Assembly (NCBI GenBank): GCA_016710765.1
Contig: JADJUJ010000010.1
Coordinates: forward strand, 1 to 64,000
Direction: 5' to 3'
Source: Lewinellaceae bacterium
GTDB taxonomy: Bacteria; Bacteroidota; Bacteroidia; Chitinophagales; Saprospiraceae
DNA: 64,000 nucleotides
In this document: positions 20,162-27,367 of the stretch, piece by piece
Layout: the number at the start of each line of letters is the position of its first letter
Numbering within the stretch: position 1 is the stretch's first letter
Position numbers and translations under genes: made by a program
Notes under the pieces: generated by a model
What the model was told of the DNA's origin: nothing
Database searches by the model: none
What the model saw: the letters and a program-made list of their open reading frames with translations, nothing else

Positions 20162-20193
20162 AAGGGTTTGCAGCAATCGCTGTTGCCCTTTTT
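20162..20193 (+). terminator. Array terminator, family 2 (copy a)
   Basis: AGGGTTTGCAGC...GCTGTTGCCCT hairpin followed by TTTTT, between unit 4 and the first GIY-YIG gene. Confidence 0.75.
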
Positions 20194-20206
20194 ACCCAAC
20201 CCAATC

Positions 20207-20405
20207 ATGCCCCAGACCTACATCTTTATTCAATACTCAAGTATTACCCCCGAACACTGCTGAAGAAGGCTCAAAACATCTTAAAACCACGATGGGTTTA
20301 CCAAGGCCAAATTGGTCCGTTGTTTTCGCACGCGCTTTGAAACAAAATCCGGGGCCGGCCTTTGACCGAAAATTAAATCCTGGAAGTCGAAGCAGATTCG
20401 ACTGA
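20207..20405 (+). pseudogene. Decayed GIY-YIG nuclease gene, copy 1
   Basis: Starts MPQTYI like the intact copies and keeps nucleotide-level similarity to the end, with readable islands WSVVFARA and ERK-like FDRKLNPGS. Several 1-6 base losses, including the whole YYIGHT catalytic stretch, destroy the frame. Confidence 0.7.
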
Positions 20406-20407
20406 CG

Positions 20408-20482
20408 GAGAGTTTAGCCCAGTTGTGCAAAGCATCCCGATTTTACATCGGGAGGGTCGGGGGTTCGAATCCTCAACTCCCA
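20408..20482 (+). tRNA. tRNA(Val)-like unit 5
   Basis: Begins GAGAGTTTAGCCC right at the end of decayed nuclease copy 1. The same unusual anticodon arm is present; one base is missing in the D-loop and one in the T-arm (GAATCCTC). Confidence 0.5.
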
Positions 20483-20488
20483 CAAGAA

Positions 20489-20519
20489 GGTCGCCAATTT
20501 GGCGGCCTTTTTTGTTTTG
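20489..20519 (+). terminator. Array terminator, family 1 (copy c)
   Basis: GGTCGCC / GGCGGCC hairpin and T-run after unit 5. Confidence 0.85.
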
Positions 20520-20531
20520 TCTGCTATATCC

Positions 20532-20605
20532 GGAGTTTAGCCCAGTTGGTGCAAAGCATCCCGATTTTACATCGGGAGGGTCGAGTTCGAATCCTCAACT
20601 CCCAC
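20532..20605 (+). tRNA. tRNA(Val)-like unit 6
   Basis: Same as unit 3 up to the anticodon arm; the T-arm has lost bases (GTCGAGTTCGAATCCTC). Confidence 0.5.
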
Positions 20606-20609
20606 TAAC

Positions 20610-20646
20610 AAGGGTTTAGCAGCAAGCGCTGTTAGACCCTTTTTTT
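20610..20646 (+). terminator. Array terminator, family 2 (copy b)
   Basis: AGGGTTTAGCAGC / GCTGTTAGACCCT hairpin (11 of 13 pairs) followed by TTTTTT, before nuclease copy 2. Confidence 0.8.
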
Positions 20647-20660
20647 ACCCAAACCCAATC

Positions 20661-20868
20661 ATGCCCCAGACCTACATTCTTTATTCAATACTACGACAAG
20701 TATTACATCGGACATACAAACCCTGCTGAAAAGGCTCCAAAACATCTTAGAAACCACGATGGGTTACAGCCAAGGCCAAAGATTGGTCCGTTGTCGCGCT
20801 TGAAACAAACGAGGCAGCCTTTGAACGAAAAATTAAACCTGAAGTCAAGCAAGATTCAAAACTGATCG
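20661..20868 (+). pseudogene. Decayed GIY-YIG nuclease gene, copy 2
   Basis: Starts MPQTYILYS and matches the intact copies along its whole length, including the codons for KYYIGHT in a shifted frame. It carries about ten small deletions. No long frame remains. Confidence 0.7.
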
Positions 20869-20933
20869 GAGAGCCAGTTGTGCAAAGCATCCCGATTTTA
20901 CACGGAGGGTCAGGTTCGAATCCTCAACTCCAC
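20869..20933 (+). tRNA. tRNA(Val)-like unit 7, degraded
   Basis: Lacks the 5' GTTTAG segment, and the anticodon arm is cut to CCCGATTTTACACGG. The T-arm GGTTCGAATCCTC is still recognisable. Confidence 0.4.
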
Positions 20934-20935
20934 AA

Positions 20936-20964
20936 GTCGCCAATTTGGCGGCCTTTTTTTCTTT
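20936..20964 (+). terminator. Array terminator, family 1 (copy d)
   Basis: GTCGCC / GGCGGCC hairpin followed by seven T, after unit 7. Confidence 0.8.
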
Positions 20965-20978
20965 GAAATATAGCCCTT

Positions 20979-21055
20979 GGAGTTTACCTCATTTGGTGCA
21001 GTGCATCCCGATTTTACATCGGGAGGGTCGGGGATTCGAATCCCTCAACTCCCAC
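20979..21055 (+). tRNA. tRNA(Val)-like unit 8
   Basis: GGAGTT/AACTCC acceptor and a good T-arm. The D-arm reads CCTCATTTGGTGCAGTGC, a variant shared only with unit 10, which suggests that the two came from one duplication. The unusual anticodon arm is intact. Confidence 0.5.
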
Positions 21056-21060
21056 AATAC

Positions 21061-21095
21061 AAGGGTTTAGCAGCAAGCGCTGTTAGACCCTTTTT
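21061..21095 (+). terminator. Array terminator, family 2 (copy c)
   Basis: AGGGTTTAGCAGC / GCTGTTAGACCCT hairpin followed by TTTTT, 23 bp before the first intact nuclease gene. Confidence 0.8.
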
Positions 21096-21117
21096 CTTTA
21101 CCCAAAACCACATAATC

Positions 21118-21366
21118 ATGCCCCAGACCTACATTCTTTATTCAAAACTACTCGACAAGTACTACATCGGACATACCGAAACAACTGCTGAAGAAAGGCT
21201 CCAAAAACATCTTAGAAACCACGATGGGTTTACAGCCAAGGCCAAAGATTGGTCCGTTGTTTTCGCACGCGCTTTTGAAACAAAATCCGAGGCAGCTGCT
21301 TTTGAACGAAAAATTAAATCCTGGAAGTCGAAAGCAATGATTCAGAAACTGATCGGTAGAGTTTAG
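21118..21366 (+). CDS. Small GIY-YIG nuclease, intact copy (array copy 3)
   Basis: 82 residues, a single GIY-YIG domain. Seen: TYILYS (GIY strand, Tyr5), KYYIGHT (YIG motif, Tyr16), ERLQKH (catalytic Arg27 and His31), and EAAAFERKIKSW with the metal-binding Glu63, so all catalytic positions are present. Known: single-domain GIY-YIG proteins of this size (COG2827-like) are nucleases of mostly unknown target and are frequent in Bacteroidota. The gene follows a terminator hairpin, and its last codons and TAG stop (GGTAGAGTTTAG) are also the 5' end of tRNA-like unit 9. Context suggests a selfish or tRNA-linked role, which is inference. Confidence 0.9.
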   Translation: MPQTYILYSKLLDKYYIGHTETTAEERLQKHLRNHDGFTAKAKDWSVVFARAFETKSEAAAFERKIKSWKSKAMIQKLIGRV

Positions 21367-21434
21367 CCCAGTTGGTGCAAAGCATCCCGATTTTACATCG
21401 GGAGGGTCGGGGGTTCGAATCCCTCAACTCCCAC
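21357..21434 (+). tRNA. tRNA(Val)-like unit 9, overlapping the nuclease stop
   Basis: Best-preserved unit of this type: GAGTTTAGCCCAGTTGG, unusual anticodon arm, perfect T-arm and CAACTCCCACA end. The first ten bases are shared with the end of the nuclease gene, and position 1-2 pairing is lost as a result (GGTAGAGTT against AACTCCC). Confidence 0.55.
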
Positions 21435-21439
21435 AACAC

Positions 21440-21475
21440 AAGGGTTTAGCAGCAGTCGCTGTTAGACCCTTTTTC
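21440..21475 (+). terminator. Array terminator, family 2 (copy d)
   Basis: Same AGGGTTTAGCAGC-type hairpin and T-run. Here it is followed directly by unit 10 with no nuclease gene between. Confidence 0.8.
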
Positions 21476-21490
21476 TTTGAAATATAGCCC

Positions 21491-21567
21491 TTGGAGTTTA
21501 CCTCATTTGGTGCAGTGCATCCCGATTTTACATCGGGAGGTCGGGGGTTCGAATCCCTCAACTCCCA
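21491..21567 (+). tRNA. tRNA(Val)-like unit 10
   Basis: Near-identical to unit 8, including the variant D-arm; one G is missing between anticodon arm and T-arm. Confidence 0.5.
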
Positions 21568-21573
21568 ATACAC

Positions 21574-21608
21574 AAGGGTTTAGCAGCAAGCGCTGTTAGA
21601 CCCTTTTT
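21574..21608 (+). terminator. Array terminator, family 2 (copy e)
   Basis: AGGGTTTAGCAGC / GCTGTTAGACCCT hairpin and TTTTT, before the second intact nuclease gene. Confidence 0.8.
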
Positions 21609-21630
21609 CTTTACCCAAAACCACATAATC

Positions 21631-21879
21631 ATGCCCCAGACCTACATTCTTTATTCAAAACTACTCGACAAGTACTACATCGGACATACCGAAACAACTG
21701 CTGAAGAAAGACTCCTAAAACACCTTAGAAACCACGATGGGTTTACAGCCAAGGCCAAAGATTGGTCCGTTGTTTTCGCACGCACTTTTGAAACAAAATC
21801 CGAGGCAGCTGCTTTTGAACGAAAAATTAAATCCTGGAAATCGAAAGCAATGATTCAGAAACTGATCGGTAGAGTTTAG
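21631..21879 (+). CDS. Small GIY-YIG nuclease, intact copy (array copy 4)
   Basis: 82 residues, differing from the 21118-21366 copy at only two residues (RLLKH for RLQKH, ARTFE for ARAFE). All catalytic residues are kept. It has the same upstream hairpin and leader, and its stop again lies in the 5' end of a tRNA-like unit (unit 11). Near-identity with copy 3 beside two decayed copies points to recent duplication or gene conversion. Confidence 0.9.
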   Translation: MPQTYILYSKLLDKYYIGHTETTAEERLLKHLRNHDGFTAKAKDWSVVFARTFETKSEAAAFERKIKSWKSKAMIQKLIGRV

Positions 21880-21904
21880 CCCAGTTGTGCAAAGCATCCC
21901 GATT
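21870..21904 (+). tRNA. tRNA-like unit 11, truncated at the array end
   Basis: GAGTTTAGCCCAGTTGTGCAAAGCATCCCGATTT, then the similarity stops inside the anticodon arm and unrelated T-rich sequence begins. This marks the right boundary of the array. Confidence 0.5.
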
Positions 21905-21941
21905 TTTTTTCGCACGGATTTTCACAGATTTTTTAAAAAAA

Positions 21942-22062
21942 GACCCCGCTTTACGGGGCAAGTAATTACACGGAATCGGTAGGTACCGAACCGAAAATCA
22001 AATGCTGAAACAGAATCTCCCCGCTTAATTCCGTGTAATTACTTGCCCCGTAAAGCGAGGTC
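21942..22062. repeat. Inverted repeat with 35-bp arms (MITE-like) at the array boundary
   Basis: Arm 21942-21976 pairs with 22028-22062 at 34 of 35 positions, with a 51-bp centre. The outer part (CCCCGCTTTACGGGG) also forms its own short hairpin. No coding potential. Confidence 0.75.
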
Positions 22063-22093
22063 CGTTTCTACATCCATGCCGAAAAAAATCAAA

Positions 22094-22781
22094 TCACTTC
22101 GTAAACACCTCGTCCTTTATCCCCTTGTTCACTACATAATTCGACAACAGGATGGTAATCGTGCCGGTTTTGGCGGCGGGCTTGTTGGCAGGCTCGGTGG
22201 AACTTCGGTTGATGTCGGTGGCGACGCCCTTGGGGATTTTGAATTTTTCACATCCACCGTAAACACCATTTTATCGGGCAGGCCGTAGGCTTTTGCGCGC
22301 CGTATTGGTAGTCGGTCGTCACCGTGCCGTTGCTGCGGGAGGTAATCTGGGTTTTCAATACCAGGTCGTTGGCCGAATCTACCCATAATTTGGCGAGAAT
22401 CAGGTCGGAGGTATCGCGGTTGGGCAGTACCGTTACGATGTCCGCTTTGGTGCCCCGGATGTTTTCCTGCCCTGATACAAAGGCATTGTAACTGTCTTTT
22501 TGCAGCAGCATTTTGGACACGTCGGTAAAACCCTGCTTGGGCAAAATGGCAATCCCTTTAGAAATGACCCGAAACTTGTCTTTTTGCTTGAAATACACGG
22601 TGGCATTCACCGGCAGGATCTTGATCAACGGAATGTCCGATTTTATGTTGGCCTGCACCGAGTAGTCTTTTACCCGGTTCATTTTTTGAAGCAATTCATC
22701 AATGATCTGCGTGGCATCCTGACCATAGGAAAGGATCGGCTGCATACCAAGCAGCAGTAGCAAAAGCATGTATTTTCTCAT
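22094..22781 (-). CDS. LolA-like outer-membrane lipoprotein carrier family protein, frameshifted near the end
   Basis: About 228 residues after correction. Signal peptide MRKYMLLLLLLGMQPILSYGQ; mature part DATQIIDELLQKMNRVKDYSVQANIK, then strands (VYFKQKDKFRVISKG) and WVDSANDLVLKTQITSRSNG, the curved sheet typical of LolA/LolB-fold proteins. The last 60 residues (ending SNYVVNKGIKDEVFTK) require two frame changes between 22230 and 22310. Its ATG overlaps the stop of the ABC permease (ATGA), so it is translationally coupled to the exporter. Periplasmic carrier or sensor role is inferred. Confidence 0.75.
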
Positions 22782-23620
22782 GCGGTGATGTCTTTTTTAT
22801 TGAATTGAAAAATGGATACCCCAATAAGCACCACGTTGTGCACGAGGAGTATCAGTACCGATTTCCAAATGGCTGCTTCCGGAAAGGGTACTTCAAAGAA
22901 ACTCCGCCAGGCGGCCATGTGGGTGGTGAACAGGAAGGGCCTAACATGATCGAAAATCCGCACATCCAGGGTACCAATGATGGTAAACAAGATGATGATG
23001 GCCATGGTTGCCACGATGGGGCCGATGGAATTGTCGGAAAAACAGGACAAACAAATGGACAAGGAACTGACGGTCAGCAGCGCCAGAAAGGCTACCGCGA
23101 AACCACCCAAATAGCGCCAGGCAATATCATCCTGTTGCAGGATCACCAGCCCGTCGCTGTTGAGCACCATCATGTCGCCGGAACCAAACAAGAGTTTCCC
23201 CACGACTACAGCCATGAAACCCAGCCAGAAAACGATCAACAGCGTATAGGCAGCGCCGGCCAGAAATTTTGACAAAAGCAGGCTCGTCCTGCTGATCGGC
23301 TTGGTCAGCAACATCCGGATGGTACCCGAGGCCGATTCGCCCGACACCAAGTCGCCGGTCACCAGGGCTACCAGCAAAGGAATGTGGATGATGAGCATCT
23401 GCAGGATGATGAACGCCACCAGGTTACCGTTCATAATATTGCCCTCAAACGTCAGTGTTTGCTCAAAAGAAGCCGTCACAAAGGAAATAAAGGAAAGACC
23501 GTCGGCTTTTAAGGCAAATAAAATCACCCCCACCAGAAGGGTAATCGCTCCCAGGCCAAGGTAACTCCTGGGCTTAGCGGCAATTTTGATAAACTCGTTG
23601 TATACGCTTTTGAGCAGCAT
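22778..23620 (-). CDS. ABC-2 type transporter permease
   Basis: 280 residues with six hydrophobic segments, the first at YLGLGAITLLVGVILFAL and the last at SVLILLVHNVVLIGVSIF. The cytoplasmic start LLKSVYNEFIKIAAKPRSY and the conserved GESASGTIRMLLTKPISR loop are characteristic of ABC-2 permeases (NosY/CcmB-like exporters). Start and stop both overlap the neighbours by a few bases, so ATPase, permease and LolA-like gene form one transcript. Substrate unknown. Confidence 0.88.
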   Translation of the reverse strand: MLLKSVYNEFIKIAAKPRSYLGLGAITLLVGVILFALKADGLSFISFVTASFEQTLTFEGNIMNGNLVAFIILQMLIIHIPLLVALVTGDLVSGESASGTIRMLLTKPISRTSLLLSKFLAGAAYTLLIVFWLGFMAVVVGKLLFGSGDMMVLNSDGLVILQQDDIAWRYLGGFAVAFLALLTVSSLSICLSCFSDNSIGPIVATMAIIILFTIIGTLDVRIFDHVRPFLFTTHMAAWRSFFEVPFPEAAIWKSVLILLVHNVVLIGVSIFQFNKKDITA

Positions 23621-24530
23621 CAGTTGTTGACGATTTTGATAAAGTAATCCTCCAGTTTTCGTTTCGATTCGATGGAGTAAACGGAAAGTCCGTTTCGCAC
23701 CAGCGCTTGGTTGTACTGCGCCACATCGGTACGGCTCAGCGCCAATTCCAAAAAATGACCTTCGATCTTTGGCTTTGGCACATCCTTAAATTCTTCCTGC
23801 AGGATGCGCAGGGCTTTTTCCACCTGATCGACCTCCAGGCTGACCACCAGTTCTTCGCTGTTCAGGAGATCGCTCACCGTTCCTTCCACTACCGACCGGC
23901 CCTGGTTGATGATGACCATCCGGTTGGAGATGATTTCAATTTCCGACAGGTTGTGCGACGACAATATGACCGTCTTCCGGTGCTCGTTCCGCAGCTGCAA
24001 AATCAGGTTCCGAATATCGATGATACCCTGGGGGTCGAGACCCGTAGTTGGCTCGTCGAGCACAATGAGATCGGGCTGGTGCAGGAGGGTCTGCGCAATG
24101 CCCAGGCGCTGTTTCATGCCGTGGGAAAAGCCCGCTACTTTGTCGCGCTCACGGCCCTGAAGACCCACAAATTCGAGCATGCCATAGATGTCTTTCTTAG
24201 AGGCATTGGCGCCGGAGATGCGGGCAAAAATTTCCAGGTTTTTGTAGGCAGACAAGTACTTGTAAAAATCTGGCTTTTCGATGATGCTCCCGGTTTTGGC
24301 CAGGATTTCGCTGCGGTTTTTCTCCAGCGATTTTCCAAAAATCCGAATGCTTCCACTGTTGGGTTTTATCAGGGAAGCATGCAACGGATGGTCGTGCTTT
24401 TGCCTGCGCCGTTGGGACCCAAAAAGCCGAATACATCGCCGCGGTTAACGGTAAAGCTTACGTCTTTGACCGCCTCAAACGCGCCAAATTTCTTGGCGAG
24501 ATTTTTAATTTCAATTACTTTTTCATCCAT
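23620..24530 (-). CDS. ABC transporter ATP-binding protein, one frameshift
   Basis: About 303 residues. Start at 24530 (MDEKVIEIKNLAKKFGAFEAVKDVSF). Seen: Walker A GPNGAGKST, signature FSHGMKQRLGIAQ, Walker B LIVLDEPTTGLDPQG, switch His in SSHNLSEIE. A C-terminal extension after about residue 220 is typical of ABC-2 ATPases. The break lies near 24380 between IRCML and SLIKPNSGSI, a conserved place where loss of frame would kill the enzyme, so sequence error is likely. Powers the permease encoded downstream. Confidence 0.9.
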
Positions 24531-24576
24531 ACCGAAAACTGTATTGCTGGGGTTGAGGCGTGTATTGGTTAAACCT

Positions 24577-25267
24577 TCAGGAGGACATCCCGCCGTCGAC
24601 ATGCAGGATTTGTCCGCTCATCCAGGCTGCGCTGTCCGACAACAGGAAAGCCGCCATGTGGGCAATATCCTCCGGGGTTCCAATCTTTTTGAGTGGGTGG
24701 CGCTGGGCATTGGCTTCGCGCTTTTCTGGCGAGTTCAACAGGCCTTCTGCCAGTGGCGTATCCGTAAGCGAAGGCGCTATGCAATTTACCCGAATTTTTG
24801 GCGCCAGTTCGGCAGCCAGCGCGCGGGTGAGGCCCTCCAGGCGCGCCCTTAGAGGCAGCCACCTGGGAATGGAAGTTCAAGCCCAATTGCACCGCTACCG
24901 TGGAGAAAAAAACCACCGAAGCCTGCTCACTTTTTTTCAGTTTGGGCAGAACTGATTGAAACAATTTCACAGGACCCACCACATTGAGTTGGTAATCACT
25001 GCTGAAATCGTCGGAACTGATGCGCGCAAACGGACGCAGGTTGATACTGCCGGGGCAGTAAACGAGGCCATCCAGGACATCCGGTAACAGCCCAACATCC
25101 AGCGCGTCTTCGAGTGCGTTGAATTTGAAAAACTCAATGCCGGGTGCATGTGTACCCGGCTGGTGTTGGTTGTACGTAGCCCATACGTGCTGACCGGCTA
25201 TTGAAAGTTGTTCGGCAAGTTGGCTCCCAATGCCGGATGAGCCGCCAATAATCAGGATGTTTTTCAT
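24577..25267 (-). CDS. SDR family oxidoreductase lacking the catalytic tyrosine, one frameshift
   Basis: About 230 residues after correction near 24850. Seen: NAD(P)-binding GGSSGIGSQLAEQL at the N-terminus, LDGLVYCPGSINLRPF (NNAG-equivalent region), then FFSTVAVQLGLNFHSQ followed by VAASKGALEGLTRALAAE. The usual YxxxK is VxxxK here. After the break: RVNCIAPSLTDTPLAEG and GQILHVDGGMSS, both typical of the classical SDR C-terminus. The substrate cannot be told. It lies 46 bp upstream of the ABC ATPase on the same strand. Confidence 0.85.
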
Positions 25268-25330
25268 GGTCTGCTTAACAATGAAAAACAGTTTTGGTTT
25301 TTGCTGGGGCCATTGTTCCGCCCATTCCGC

Positions 25331-25895
25331 TTACTTCGGTCGGTAACACTGCACCACTATCCCACATTCGAAGGTTTTGGCATATACTAATTGCAGATCA
25401 AGCCGGGTTTCCCGCCCACCAAAAATGGGCATTCCAGCGCCCAGAATAGAAGGGTTGATGAAAAAATGGTACGCGTCGATAAGCCCTTCGCGGATGAGGT
25501 TCGACACAAATTCGCCGCCACCGTACACCATAATATCGCCGCCGGGCTGGTCTTTCAATTTCCGGATGGTTGCCGCCAGATGGCCTTTGGCAAGTTCGGT
25601 GCGCTGCCATTCGTGCGTGTCCAGTGTGCGGGAAAACACGATTTTTGGTGTGCTGCTGAATTTCCGGGAAGCATCATCGGCTGTCTCGGGATTTGCGGCC
25701 AAAGCCGTCCCAATGCGGAATAAAACCCTGGGCCAACTTGCGGCCAAGCAAGATGCAATCAATCGGGTTGGTTAAATCACGCACATAATTTTTCAGGGCA
25801 TCATCCCAGTCCCATACCATCCAATCCATTTCGCCATTGGGGCCAGCGACAAAGCCGTCGACGGAGAGTTGCATTTGAAGTTTGAGTGTACGCAT
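25331..25895 (-). CDS. RibD C-terminal / dihydrofolate-reductase-like protein, one frameshift
   Basis: About 188 residues. Seen: MRTLKLQMQLSVDGFVAGPNGEMDWMVWDWDD, the standard start of the DHFR-like YwjB/YyaP group, then ILLGRKLAQGF. After a break near 25690 it continues SSTPKIVFSRTL, then GGDIMVYGGGEFVSNLIREGLIDAYHFFINPSILGAGMPIF, the NADPH-binding Gly-rich loop and closing strand of the family. These cytosolic NADPH-dependent reductases usually have unknown substrates. Confidence 0.85.
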
Positions 25896-25956
25896 TGGGT
25901 TCTATTTTAGCATGAGTTTTTTTTGAACGATGCGTGAAATGGCGGAACTGTCGGAA

Positions 25957-26095
25957 CGTAGAGGGGAATGACAGGATTCACAGGATTTTTCAAGACAAAA
26001 AGGATGTTAAAAGATGCCGGACCAGGACAAGGCCAAATGGGGGAAAATCCTGCCTATCCTGAAAAATCCTGTCAATCCTGTCATTCCCCTCTACG
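25957..26095. repeat. Inverted repeat with ~37-bp arms (MITE-like)
   Basis: CGTAGAGGGGAATGACAGGATT... at 25957-25995 returns inverted at 26059-26095 with one or two mismatches; the centre is about 63 bp. It sits in a 378-bp gap without a gene. The rest of the gap holds a second hairpin (26217-26250). Confidence 0.8.
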
Positions 26096-26216
26096 TTACG
26101 CTTTTCATGTCATTCCGCCTGATCCATTTTACGCTGTAAACTACCGACAAGGTACAGCCAGTCTTCCAAAAATTGTAGCCGGCCAAATAGTGCCAGCAGG
26201 CACCCGCCCAATATGC

Positions 26217-26250
26217 CGGTGGCCTGAACTTTTATAAGTCCAGGCCACCG
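26217..26250. terminator. Hairpin downstream of the copper island
   Basis: CGGTGGCCTG / CAGGCCACCG, a perfect 10-bp stem with a 14-base loop, 24 bp beyond the last stop of the minus-strand operon. No clear T-run on the minus strand. Confidence 0.5.
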
Positions 26251-26273
26251 TTAATCGTTCTATTTAAACCTGC

Positions 26274-27356
26274 TTAAAATGGCGAGGAAAATGCTTCATT
26301 GCTGAGAAAAGCATCGTCGGAAAGTGTTTTCAAAAACGCCACCAGGTCCGACTTGTCCTGCGTATTGAGTTGAAGGCCACCCGGCTGAAGGTTGTATTGC
26401 AATAAAAAATCAAGGGAGGGCGAGTCCTTTACACCGGTATTGTAATGGTCAACTACTTCCTCCAGCGTTGCAAATCGTCCACCGTGCATGTAGGGAGGTG
26501 TATGGGCTATGTTGCGCAAGGATGGCACTTTGAACTTACCTTTATCGGCCGGATCATTGGTAAACTTCATTCTGCCATCGTCGGTCATTTCCGCCTCTGT
26601 ATCCAGGCCGTTGTTCATGTATTCATCATTGGTGAAATTAAAGCTGGCATGGCAGTGGAAGCACTCCGCCCCTTTTTCGCTGCCAAACGGGTCGAACTCT
26701 GTAAAAAACAACTTCCGGCCCCTTTCTTCAGCATCCGTCAGGGTTGCCAGCCCGGCCTTAAAGCGATCGTACTTTGAATTGGCCGACACCATCGTGAACA
26801 TAAACTGCTCCAGAGCGAGACTTACGCGTTCTGAAGTGATTACATCATCGCCAAAGACGCGGATGAACTGATCGGTATAACGTTTATCTGCCGACAATTT
26901 AGCTACTACATTGTCGAGTGTTTCATCCATTTCGACTGGGTTCTGAATGGGCATCAGCGCCTGATCCCTGACATGGGCGGCACGGCCGTCCCAGAACAAT
27001 CCATTCTTGTGCCAGGCCAGGTTCATAACCGCCATCGCTTGCCGATCACCGAACTGGTTGTCTACGCCTTCGCTAAACCGGCGAATATCGGAAAATGCAT
27101 CTTGTTGCTTGTGACAATCAGCACAGGCCAGGGTGCCATCTCTGGAGAGTTTTTTTTCATAAAAAAGCATGCGGCCCAATTGCACCCCGGTAAGCGTAAG
27201 GGGGTTATCATCTGGAAGTTCCGGATCCGGGAAATTGCCATATTCCAATATATACGGTGTGGTATCCAGTGTGGCAGGAATTTCGGCGGGCTCTTTGTCT
27301 TTACAAGCGACAACCATCAGGAAGGAAAAAACTACTAACGTCAATACATTTTTCAT
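26274..27356 (-). CDS. Di-haem MauG/cytochrome c peroxidase-like lipoprotein (MbnH-like candidate)
   Basis: 360 residues. MKNVLTLVVFSFLMVVAC gives a lipobox (Cys18), so it is anchored in the envelope. Two haem-binding motifs, CADCH (about residue 78) and CFHCH (about 235), with the typical FRVPSLRN-like KFKVPSLRNIAHTPPYMHGG and the closing DLVAFLKTLSDD. Known: MauG-like di-haem enzymes either reduce peroxide or oxidise residues of a partner protein; MbnH converts a Trp of MbnP to kynurenine. Third gene after an MbnP-like protein, 11 bp from a paralogue, which supports an MbnH-like role for one of the two. Confidence 0.88.
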   Translation of the reverse strand: MKNVLTLVVFSFLMVVACKDKEPAEIPATLDTTPYILEYGNFPDPELPDDNPLTLTGVQLGRMLFYEKKLSRDGTLACADCHKQQDAFSDIRRFSEGVDNQFGDRQAMAVMNLAWHKNGLFWDGRAAHVRDQALMPIQNPVEMDETLDNVVAKLSADKRYTDQFIRVFGDDVITSERVSLALEQFMFTMVSANSKYDRFKAGLATLTDAEERGRKLFFTEFDPFGSEKGAECFHCHASFNFTNDEYMNNGLDTEAEMTDDGRMKFTNDPADKGKFKVPSLRNIAHTPPYMHGGRFATLEEVVDHYNTGVKDSPSLDFLLQYNLQPGGLQLNTQDKSDLVAFLKTLSDDAFLSNEAFSSPF

Positions 27357-27367
27357 ATTCAATAGAC

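Noticed and set aside
19709..20405. Open frames of 184 and 223 codons across the tRNA-like units
   Set aside because: They are translations of tRNA arms and terminators repeated in frame (EFSPVGAKHPDFTSGGSG and similar), not proteins.
19957..21567. Functional ochre-suppressor tRNAs reading UAA
   Set aside because: The UUA triplet is in the anticodon position only by counting, the D-stem is weak, and TAA is used as the stop of many genes here, so efficient suppression is unlikely. Kept only as a note on the odd arm.
19773..21904. CRISPR array
   Set aside because: The repeats are regularly spaced at places, but each is a full tRNA fold with acceptor and T-arm, spacers are terminators or nuclease genes, and no cas gene is present.
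23707..24852. 381-codon open frame on the plus strand
   Set aside because: Antisense to the ABC ATPase and the SDR gene; no recognisable domain.
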